A model generated the notes under the pieces. The model was not told the DNA's origin and searched no databases. It worked only from the letters and a program-made list of their open reading frames with translations. Both the position numbers and the translations under genes were made by a program. A stretch of DNA of 5,743 nt from Candidatus Aminicenantota bacterium (lineage in GTDB: Bacteria; Acidobacteriota; Aminicenantia; UBA2199), in NCBI GenBank assembly GCA_026393775.1, contig JAPKZM010000168.1, positions 1 through 5,743 of the forward strand, given 5' to 3'. Of the stretch, positions 1 to 5,743 are shown one piece after another (position 1 is the stretch's first letter; each line of letters starts with the position of its first letter).

Positions 1-1
1 G

Positions 2-2362
2 CATAAAAACGACCTGTACGAAGAAAGCAAAATGGCCAAGGCGATGAACGAGCTGCAGGTCCTGTTCAAGGCCAAGGGTTATTTCAACGCCCAAGTATCC
101 CCACAAGTCAGCCTGAACGAACAACAGGACAGCTGCGCCATCAATTTCATCATCGCCTACGGCCCGATCGCCCGCATCCGCAGACTGACCATCGTCGTCG
201 ATGACGGCCAGCTGGCCAAAGCCATCGGCTCCTACTTCAAGAAAAGCGTTTTCTACACGGCGGCCGAATTCGCCAGGGGAATCGACCAGACGAAAAAATT
301 GCTGAAGCAGCAGCTGTACTACTTGCCGGAAATAAAAATCCAGGAGGAGTTTCTCAACCCCCAGCGTTCGCAGCTGGACATCAAGATCCACATCGCCTGC
401 GGCTTTAAGTATATTTTCGAGTTCCGGGGCATGGCGGCCAAGATGTCCCTGATCGCCAGCGTCTGGGAGCAGGAGGTTTTTGAGAAATGGGCCGAAGCCG
501 AAAGCCGCTCCCGGCTGCTGAACTATCTTAAAAACAAAGGATTCCTCAAAGCCGAGATCACCTCGGCCATAACCACCCAGGGCAATAAAAAGACCATTGT
601 CTTTACGGCCAATAAAAACCGCCGCTTCAAGCTGGGAGAAATCACCTTCCATGGCAACCAGGCGCTGAGCAGCGCCAAGATCAAGGAGATCATCAACTCC
701 GACAACCTGATTTTCAACAAGCTTTTCTGGCTGCGGCTGAATTCCCTGTTGGTCGACATGGAAGTGCTCAAACTGTTCTACTATTACCAGGGAATTTCAC
801 CCCTGGACATTCGCCTGGAGCCGCGCTTCCGCGCCAATCGTGCCGACATCGATTTTTACATCAGTGAAGGCCCGAAGTACGTGGTGGAGAATGTTGAATT
901 CAGCGGCAACCGCGCCTTTTCCAGTCCGGAACTGTACCAGCTGATCAAGAGCAAGACCGGCACCCCGTACGTGCCGAAGCAGCTTAGCGAAGACATCGAC
1001 CGGCTGCGTAGTTTTTACTGGAACAACGGTTTCGACGAAGCCGCCGTCGCGTTCGAATTGTCCCCCGGGCAAGGAAAATCGCTGCTGGTCAAGATCGAAG
1101 AAAAGCGCCTGAAGAAAATGGGGGAATTCATCGTCATCGGTGCTTCCAAGCCCCAGAAGAAACTGCTGAAAAAACTTTTCCCGCTACAACCGGGCCAGCC
1201 GTTCAGCAAGGAAAAGTTCGACGTCTTCCGCGCCGAGATCGAGGGCAGCGCGATCTTTTCCCAATTCAACCTGGACAAGATCGCCAAGGGAGAAGACCGG
1301 ATCGACGTGCTGGTCAAGGTGATCCCTGACCGCAGCCGGTTTTACGGTTTCGGTCTCGGCTGGCAGGAACGGAGCGGGACGCGCGCATCCACCAACGGCA
1401 TATTGGAAGCGCTGCAGGGGATCGCCGAGGAGCTGCGCGGAACCCTGGAATATCAGGAAAAGAACCTGTTCAATTCCATCTCCTCGGTCAACGCCACCCT
1501 GCAGCTGGGCTTGAACGAACGCCGGGGCATCCTGTCCATCGATACGCCCTATTTTTTCAGCAACAAGATCCCGTCCTCATTCAAGATCTGGAATGAGAAC
1601 GAAGCCTATCCCAGCTACCAGTTCAACCGCTGGGGGCTGGGCGTGTCGGGAGTGAAGAAATTTTCGGAAAAACTCTATTTCCTCGGTTCCTGCAAGTGGT
1701 ACCGGACCACGCTGACCGATCTCGCCATTCCCGAATTCGGAGTCGACCGCAAGGGCATCCCCTTCGACACCACAGCCATCTCGCTTTCCTTCGTCAGGGA
1801 AATGCGCAACGATCCCTTCAACCCCAGCAGCGGCTCTTTTCTCACCGCCGATTTGAAGCTGGGCCTGCCGCTGTTCGAAAAGGACTACACGTTCCTTAAG
1901 TTTTTCTGGAACTACCAGCAGCACTTCCCTTTCCTGCACGACTGCGTTTTTTCCTTTTCCCTTAAAAACGGCTTCGGCTTCGGCGATATGTCGATCACCG
2001 AACGCTTCTTCGCCGGCGGTTCCCATTCGTTCCGCGGCACGCGCAACGACCGCCTGGGTCCCATCCACCTGGCCACCAATGAGCCCGAAGGCGGCAACGT
2101 GCTGTTTTTGGTCAACATGGAGGCCACCGTGCCCAGCCTGCTGATCCCCATGGAAGACCTCTACTTCACTTTTTTCGCCGATGTCGGCAATGTCTTTGCC
2201 AAGTCGAGCGACCTCAATTTCAACAAGATGGAGCGCGCCCTGGGCTTCGGGCTCAAGCTCCGCACCGGTATGGGCCCCATCCGCCTCGATTTCGCCTACA
2301 ACCTGCGCCGCCTGGCCGAGAAGAATTTCCTGATCCAGATCGGCTTCGGCAACGTCTACTAA
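2..2362 (+). CDS. Omp85-family outer-membrane protein (BamA/TamA-like) with multiple POTRA domains, 5'-truncated by the window edge
   Basis: Likely inserts or translocates proteins at the outer membrane. The frame stays open from base 2 (HKNDLYEESK precedes the Met at 32) and those residues continue a POTRA helix, so the true start is upstream and the Met at 32 is internal. Counting from that Met, I read POTRA-like units at about 1-45 (partial), 45-125, 124-202, 198-284, 281-361 and 363-437. Recurring signs are helix ends such as KAKGYFNA, KNKGFLKAE and WNNGFDEAAV, and strands such as ITFHGNQALS and VEFSGNRAFS. Residues from about 438 to 776 form the beta-barrel. It contains RNDPFNPSSG (592-601), the Omp85 loop-6 motif AGGSHSFRGT (661-670) followed by LGP, the strand FTFFADVGNVF, and a C-terminal strand ending in Tyr. 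The barrel of about 340 residues is shorter than E. coli BamA's and nearer TamA's. Family membership is secure; BamA versus TamA-type role is open, so no symbol is given. A BamE-like gene follows 30 bp downstream. Confidence 0.93.
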   Translation, partial: HKNDLYEESKMAKAMNELQVLFKAKGYFNAQVSPQVSLNEQQDSCAINFIIAYGPIARIRRLTIVVDDGQLAKAIGSYFKKSVFYTAAEFARGIDQTKKLLKQQLYYLPEIKIQEEFLNPQRSQLDIKIHIACGFKYIFEFRGMAAKMSLIASVWEQEVFEKWAEAESRSRLLNYLKNKGFLKAEITSAITTQGNKKTIVFTANKNRRFKLGEITFHGNQALSSAKIKEIINSDNLIFNKLFWLRLNSLLVDMEVLKLFYYYQGISPLDIRLEPRFRANRADIDFYISEGPKYVVENVEFSGNRAFSSPELYQLIKSKTGTPYVPKQLSEDIDRLRSFYWNNGFDEAAVAFELSPGQGKSLLVKIEEKRLKKMGEFIVIGASKPQKKLLKKLFPLQPGQPFSKEKFDVFRAEIEGSAIFSQFNLDKIAKGEDRIDVLVKVIPDRSRFYGFGLGWQERSGTRASTNGILEALQGIAEELRGTLEYQEKNLFNSISSVNATLQLGLNERRGILSIDTPYFFSNKIPSSFKIWNENEAYPSYQFNRWGLGVSGVKKFSEKLYFLGSCKWYRTTLTDLAIPEFGVDRKGIPFDTTAISLSFVREMRNDPFNPSSGSFLTADLKLGLPLFEKDYTFLKFFWNYQQHFPFLHDCVFSFSLKNGFGFGDMSITERFFAGGSHSFRGTRNDRLGPIHLATNEPEGGNVLFLVNMEATVPSLLIPMEDLYFTFFADVGNVFAKSSDLNFNKMERALGFGLKLRTGMGPIRLDFAYNLRRLAEKNFLIQIGFGNVY

Positions 2363-2380
2363 GAATCAACGAAAAACATA

Positions 2381-2388
2381 AAGGAGAG
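2381..2388 (+). promoter_or_regulatory. Shine-Dalgarno site of the BamE-like gene
   Basis: AAGGAGAG lies four bases before the ATG at 2393 (AGGAG core six bases before it), which is a strong match to the anti-SD sequence at normal spacing and supports that start. It falls within the 30-bp gap after the Omp85 stop, so the gene could be translated from a shared transcript. Confidence 0.8.
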
Positions 2389-2392
2389 AATC

Positions 2393-2803
2393 ATGAATGA
2401 AAAAAGAAACTGCTTTTTCTCATGGCTCAGCGTACTAATCATTTTATCTGTAGCATTTCCAACATCTGTTTTATCGCAAGACCTTAATCAAAAAATAAAA
2501 AAACTTGAGCAAATGATGACTCAGCTAGAACAAAGAATTGAGAAGCTGGAAGGAATTATTCTTGAATTGCAGAAGGGTCAAGCAAAACCTATTATGGGGT
2601 CCCGGGATAAGTGGAAAGATAAAGCGAACTGGAGATTACTCAAGAAGGGAATGAGCAAAAAAGAAGTGGAACAAATCCTAGGTACACCTCCCAAAATAGT
2701 CGCCAATGCGTATTATGGAGACATCTGGCTGTACCCTGATCTTCAAGGCGGAAATGCCAGCTTTGACAAAGATGGCATACTGACTTCATGGAAGGAGATC
2801 TGA
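2393..2803 (+). CDS. Small exported protein with coiled coil and BamE/SmpA-like C-terminal domain
   Basis: This 136-residue protein starts at an ATG with a strong Shine-Dalgarno. Residues 1-28 look like a Sec signal peptide: a charged MNEKR start, a hydrophobic run LSVLIILSVAF, and probable cleavage after VLS. No lipobox cysteine is present; the only Cys, residue 7, lies before the hydrophobic core. Residues 30-62 are a heptad-like coiled coil (KKLEQ, QLEQRIEKLEG). Residues 79-136 resemble the SmpA/OmlA/BamE fold: NWRLLKKGMSKKEVEQILGT, then IWLYP, then a final FDKDGILTSW strand pair. In the family, GM-x3-EV-x2-iLG-x-P is the usual signature and BamE is a lipoprotein subunit of the BAM complex. 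The position just after an Omp85 gene fits an accessory periplasmic role, but that role is inferred. GC is about 39% by hand count, well below both neighbours, so the gene may have been acquired recently. Other small exported proteins share this domain, so bamE is not assigned. Confidence 0.85.
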   Translation: MNEKRNCFFSWLSVLIILSVAFPTSVLSQDLNQKIKKLEQMMTQLEQRIEKLEGIILELQKGQAKPIMGSRDKWKDKANWRLLKKGMSKKEVEQILGTPPKIVANAYYGDIWLYPDLQGGNASFDKDGILTSWKEI

Positions 2804-2823
2804 ATAATTTTTTATGGACGGGT

Positions 2824-5469
2824 CTAGAGGTTGAAGCGGTAGGTAGCCTTGAGCATGAATATGTTGTCGCCCTTAGCCGAGACCAGGTCGCCGAAATCGC
2901 GGCTGAAATTGAATTCGCCGGGGTTGGCATAGTCCTGGCGGTTCTGCGTCCAGACGAAATAGAGGGTCGAGCCGGGGCGGTACTCCCAGCGGAAGACCAC
3001 CGTGCCGCGCAGCGACTTGAAGTTGAAGTCGGGGTCGGCGATGGTGAACTCGGGTGCGGGACCGGAGCCGTCGGGATCGATGGTGTACCCCTCGCCGCTG
3101 CGGATAATGGTCGAGCCGTTTCCCCCGTAAAAGTTATATGAATTGGACGCCGGCCGGGCCAACTCCTTGAATTCGGCATATTTGCCAACGGCGATCAGCG
3201 GTTGCAGGAAAACCTGGAGGCTGATTTTCGGCGAGAAGATCCAGTTCAGGCGAATCTCGGCCGAGAGTAGTTTTTCGTTCAAGTGGGCGAAGATATAGCG
3301 GCTGCCGTAGGTGGCGGCATGGGAACCATCGTTCACGTTGGCCACCCATTGGCGGTAGGTTGCATAGAATTCCACCTCGGGGTGAAGGGTCAACGAAATA
3401 TTGCTGCGCGGCTTCCAGCGAAGCTGCGGGCCGATTCCATAATCATAACTGCCGTCCTTGCGCTGGGACGCATAACCGTATAGAGAGAGCACCAGCGGTT
3501 TGCGGCTGTCGCTGTAGGCATCGAGTGAGATCGAATATCCCGGGGACAGCCGCAGCAACGGCCCGCCGCGCGTCGCTTCCTTGTCGAAGCTCGCGTCCAT
3601 GTACCCCAGGCTTACGGCCGCCCCCCAATAATTCAAGAATTCGCCATTGATGAAGAGGTGATAGTTTTTCATAATGGCGTTGCCGCCGAAATCCCAGCCG
3701 CGCGCCAGGGCGGCCGTCAATGAAGCGCTGCGGAAAACCTTTCCGGGATGGAGCCAGTTGTAACCGCAAGCCAGGTGAGAGTTGATATAATCACTACGCC
3801 ATTGGTAGCCAAGGTCATTGGCCTCAAAACCCGGAGAGAGGACACCCAGGGCAGCGTTGAAGGTCAGGTTGCCCTTTTGTTTGTTCAAGGCCAGCCGCCC
3901 GGCCCAGCCGCTCAGCGACGTGGCTTCCGGATCAAGCGTCAGGTGATCGGCGTCGGGACGCTGGAAATAGTGCAGTGACGATTTCTGCAAATCGAAGATG
4001 TAGTCGCGGCTGCCGGTGACGTGGGTTGCCCCCAGCCAGCCGGTCAAGGCCCATTCCCGGGTTTTCCCCAGTTGCAGCCAGCCGTCGGCGCCCAAGGCCA
4101 GCGCCTGCTTGCCCAGGATGACCTGTAAACTCCGCTCACTCAAGTCGCGAAAGACACCGGTGGCGATGAATCCCAGCCCCTGCCGCCCTTGGTTGAACTC
4201 TTTCTGAGCGCGCAGGACGTTGTAATCACTGAACGGTTCAATCTCCTGGCTGGAACGGCTGCCGGCATTGTCCACGGTCGCGTACTCACGCGCGGTCACG
4301 GCGTTCAGGAAACCGATGTTCCAATTGCCGGCTATTTTACCGCTCAGTTTGGCCGCTCCCAGGATCGTGGTCATTTCCGGACAACGGAAAAAGCCTTCGC
4401 TGTCGACACTGCCCTGCGGCGGCTGGCCGACACGGCGGCTATAAAAAAATTCGGGATTCATCCAGTTGAATCCCCAATTGCTGTTGGCGCCGCCGTAGCC
4501 GAAAGAAAAAATATTCGCACCTTCGATGAAAAACGGCCGCTTCTCCGAATAGTATGTTTCAAACACCGATAAATTGATTTCGGCCGGATCGACCTCGACC
4601 TGGCCGAAATCGGGGTTGAGGGAAAGGTCAAGGGTCAGATTGCTACTCAGGCCAAACTTTAAGTAGAGGCCGACGCTGGCTGACAAATCACTGCCGGTGC
4701 GGAACGGATTTCCCTCCTCGCTGGGGCTGAAGGCCAGCTTGCCCAGGGCATAGGGGATGGCCTCTAAATGACGCCCGGGGTGAATGCCGCGGATGCCGGT
4801 CAAAGAGGCGAAGCGTGAAACAAAACCGTTCTCCTCCTTGGGCACCCAGGCGAAATAGTCCTGCTCGTTCTTGCGCTGGATGACGCGTTTGAAATTGATT
4901 CCCCACAAGTATTCGTCCTTGGCCGGGAAGCGCAGCTGGTCATAGGGGATGCGCATCTCCACCGTCCAGCCCTGGCCGTCGATGCGGGCTGCACCCTCCC
5001 AGATCCCGTCCCAGGTATAGTCATTCCATTCGTCATTGTACAGAGTCATGTCGATGATCGAACCGGCCGGGTTGACGCTGAACTGGAAGCCGCTGCGTCG
5101 GTCAAAATAGGGATCTACCGCAAAGCTGAACCAGTCGGAATCGAGCTCGTCGTCGCGACGCCCGAGCAGGCTGACGATCTTTCCCGGCTCGGCGTCGTAC
5201 AGCCGGGCGGCCACATAGACCGCCTTGTCGTCGTAGGCGACCCAGACCTCGGTCCGTTCGGTCGCCGGCTTGCCGTCCAGCGGATTGCGCTGGATGAAAT
5301 CGCCGGCCCCCGCCCCCTGCCAAACCGTCTCGCTCAGTAAACCGTCGATGCAGATGATCTCCTCGGACCGCCGGGCCCGAACTTCACGGCTGGAGGCCGG
5401 CGCGGCCTGCTCGGCGGAGAGTAGAGCGCTAAAAACTATCAGGATGGATAAAAAGTGCAATTTTCTCAT
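2824..5469 (-). CDS. DUF5916 outer-membrane protein with N-terminal CBM9-like domain
   Basis: I place the start at the ATG at 5469-5467, giving 881 residues. It has an AGGAGAGG site 8 bases upstream and opens directly into a signal peptide (MRKLHFLSILIVFSALLSA, cleavage near residue 19). A TTG at 5535 in the same frame would add 22 residues ahead of the signal peptide and has no such support. Residues about 37-226 resemble a carbohydrate-binding family 9 domain (IICIDGLLSETVW; DWFSFAVDPYFDRRSGFQF; WTVEMRIPYDQLRF; WGINFKR). After it comes the DUF5916 hallmark: LNPDFGQVEVDPAEINL (about 284-300) and FETYYSEKRPFFIEGANIF (303-321). The remaining ~560 residues are alternating polar/aromatic strands, as in an outer-membrane barrel, ending in FMLKATYRFNL. 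The family's biochemical role is not established; a sugar- or glycan-related surface role is suggested only by the CBM9-like fold. It converges on the BamE-like gene with 20 bp between stops and lies 104 bp downstream of a same-strand gene end. Confidence 0.92.
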   Translation of the reverse strand: MRKLHFLSILIVFSALLSAEQAAPASSREVRARRSEEIICIDGLLSETVWQGAGAGDFIQRNPLDGKPATERTEVWVAYDDKAVYVAARLYDAEPGKIVSLLGRRDDELDSDWFSFAVDPYFDRRSGFQFSVNPAGSIIDMTLYNDEWNDYTWDGIWEGAARIDGQGWTVEMRIPYDQLRFPAKDEYLWGINFKRVIQRKNEQDYFAWVPKEENGFVSRFASLTGIRGIHPGRHLEAIPYALGKLAFSPSEEGNPFRTGSDLSASVGLYLKFGLSSNLTLDLSLNPDFGQVEVDPAEINLSVFETYYSEKRPFFIEGANIFSFGYGGANSNWGFNWMNPEFFYSRRVGQPPQGSVDSEGFFRCPEMTTILGAAKLSGKIAGNWNIGFLNAVTAREYATVDNAGSRSSQEIEPFSDYNVLRAQKEFNQGRQGLGFIATGVFRDLSERSLQVILGKQALALGADGWLQLGKTREWALTGWLGATHVTGSRDYIFDLQKSSLHYFQRPDADHLTLDPEATSLSGWAGRLALNKQKGNLTFNAALGVLSPGFEANDLGYQWRSDYINSHLACGYNWLHPGKVFRSASLTAALARGWDFGGNAIMKNYHLFINGEFLNYWGAAVSLGYMDASFDKEATRGGPLLRLSPGYSISLDAYSDSRKPLVLSLYGYASQRKDGSYDYGIGPQLRWKPRSNISLTLHPEVEFYATYRQWVANVNDGSHAATYGSRYIFAHLNEKLLSAEIRLNWIFSPKISLQVFLQPLIAVGKYAEFKELARPASNSYNFYGGNGSTIIRSGEGYTIDPDGSGPAPEFTIADPDFNFKSLRGTVVFRWEYRPGSTLYFVWTQNRQDYANPGEFNFSRDFGDLVSAKGDNIFMLKATYRFNL

Positions 5470-5573
5470 ACGGATCCCCTCTCCTGGCAAAATGGATTGA
5501 CCGTGCAACAAATAATTAGACGTATAAAAAGGCAAAAAGGTTTACGCATGAAGAGAGGCCGCTATTTTCTCCC
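5470..5573 (-). other. AT-rich intergenic gap upstream of the DUF5916 gene
   Basis: This 104-bp gap separates the stop of the right-edge gene from the DUF5916 start, both on the minus strand. Apart from the ribosome-binding site it holds T-rich runs (CCTTTTTGCCTTTTTATACG, minus strand) and a TAATTA stretch. I could not find a convincing -35/-10 pair at normal spacing. The gap is long enough for a separate promoter, so whether the two genes share a transcript cannot be decided from sequence. Confidence 0.4.
5478..5485 (-). promoter_or_regulatory. Shine-Dalgarno site fixing the start of the DUF5916 gene
   Basis: On the minus strand AGGAGAGG is followed by eight bases and then the ATG at 5469. 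It is the only strong ribosome-binding match in the region and lies between the upstream TTG and this ATG, so it favours the ATG whose product begins with the signal peptide. Confidence 0.8.
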
Positions 5574-5743
5574 CTATAAAAAATAAGCGATGGCCAGGAG
5601 CAAGTCGGTCAGGAGCACCATGGCCACGTTCAGCCCCTGCGCCGGGAGCAGGCGGGCCGGCTGATCATGATATTTCAGGGTCAGGAACACGGCGACGGCG
5701 CCCAGAGGCAGCGTGGTCAGGGCGATCAGCTCCGTATAAGGAA
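5574..5743 (-). CDS. C-terminal end of an integral membrane protein, probably UbiA-family prenyltransferase (partial)
   Basis: Only the last 55 codons are visible; the gene enters from beyond the right edge and ends at TAG (5576-5574). The product reads as two hydrophobic segments, ELIALTTLPLGAVAVFLTL and NVAMVLLTDLLLAIAYFL, joined by a short polar stretch KYHDQPARLLPAQG. A TLPL-type helix, a short charged link, an L-L-P-A-Q turn and a final leucine-rich helix is what the C-terminus of MenA/UbiA-type polyprenyl transferases looks like. These are membrane enzymes that attach a prenyl chain to an aromatic ring during quinone synthesis. The catalytic Asp-rich motifs would lie outside the window, so substrate and exact family remain uncertain. 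That it is a real gene is supported by an open frame to the edge, membrane-like composition, and stops early in the other two minus-strand frames. No start codon is visible, so it is absent from simple ORF calls. Confidence 0.6.
   Translation of the reverse strand, partial: PYTELIALTTLPLGAVAVFLTLKYHDQPARLLPAQGLNVAMVLLTDLLLAIAYFL

Noticed and set aside
32..34. ATG at 32 as the true start of the Omp85 gene
   Set aside because: There is no Shine-Dalgarno before it, no signal peptide after it, the frame is open to the window edge, and the residues before it complete a POTRA helix.
1577..2068. Minus-strand open frame of 163 codons inside the Omp85 barrel region
   Set aside because: It lies fully antisense to a well-supported gene, has low-complexity Gly/Ala/Glu-rich composition typical of an antisense shadow, and shows no domain.
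2640..3188. Minus-strand open frame of 182 codons across the convergent junction
   Set aside because: It overlaps the 3' ends of both the BamE-like and DUF5916 genes. The product is rich in Ser, Pro, Arg and Thr with no recognisable domain, as expected for an off-frame reading of GC-rich coding sequence.
4189..4572. Plus-strand open frame of 127 codons opposite the DUF5916 gene
   Set aside because: It is antisense to a region of the DUF5916 gene that clearly codes for the barrel, and it has no recognisable domain.
5486..5545. Possible sigma-70 or Bacteroidota-type promoter in the T-rich gap
   Set aside because: TATACG and TAATTA could act as -10 boxes, but neither has a recognisable -35 at 16-18 bases, and the TAnnTTTG pattern is not met.
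5550..5574. Imperfect inverted repeat just after the right-edge gene (minus strand GGGGAGA ... TCTCTTC)
   Set aside because: Two of seven pairs are G-U, the loop is eleven bases, and the T-runs begin about ten bases after the stem, so it is too weak to call an intrinsic terminator.

Overview
The window suggests a diderm (Gram-negative type) bacterium. It holds an outer-membrane Omp85/BamA-type protein, a small exported BamE-like protein, a large outer-membrane DUF5916/CBM9-like protein, and the end of a membrane protein that looks like a UbiA-family prenyltransferase. Most coding sequence is moderately GC-rich. DUF5916 proteins of this kind are common in Acidobacteriota, Aminicenantes, Bacteroidota-related and Gemmatimonadota genomes. 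An Acidobacteriota/Aminicenantes-like source is a reasonable guess, but it is inference; no rRNA or marker gene is present to settle it.

Layout. The left 2.36 kb is a plus-strand Omp85-family gene already in progress at base 1, so its 5' end lies outside the window. It encodes a chain of POTRA domains followed by a C-terminal beta-barrel. After 30 bp with a good Shine-Dalgarno comes a small plus-strand gene (2393-2803): signal peptide, short coiled coil, BamE/SmpA-like domain. It is much more AT-rich than everything around it. Only 20 bp separate its stop from the stop of a convergent minus-strand gene (2824-5469) for an 881-residue exported protein with a CBM9-like N-terminal domain and a DUF5916 barrel. 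Further right, a 104-bp AT-rich gap precedes the stop of another minus-strand gene (5574 to the edge), of which only the last 55 codons are visible.

How the genes may work together. The two plus-strand genes form a plausible unit for outer-membrane protein insertion, because BamE-like domains are known partners of BamA. Here the BamE-like protein lacks a lipobox and carries a coiled coil, so it is not a standard BamE. The DUF5916 protein is an outer-membrane protein of unknown role and sits on the opposite strand; nothing visible ties it functionally to its neighbours. I see no mobile elements, RNA genes, CRISPR arrays or significant repeats. The most distinctive feature is the Omp85 gene with at least five complete POTRA domains plus part of another, next to an AT-rich, non-lipoprotein BamE-like gene.
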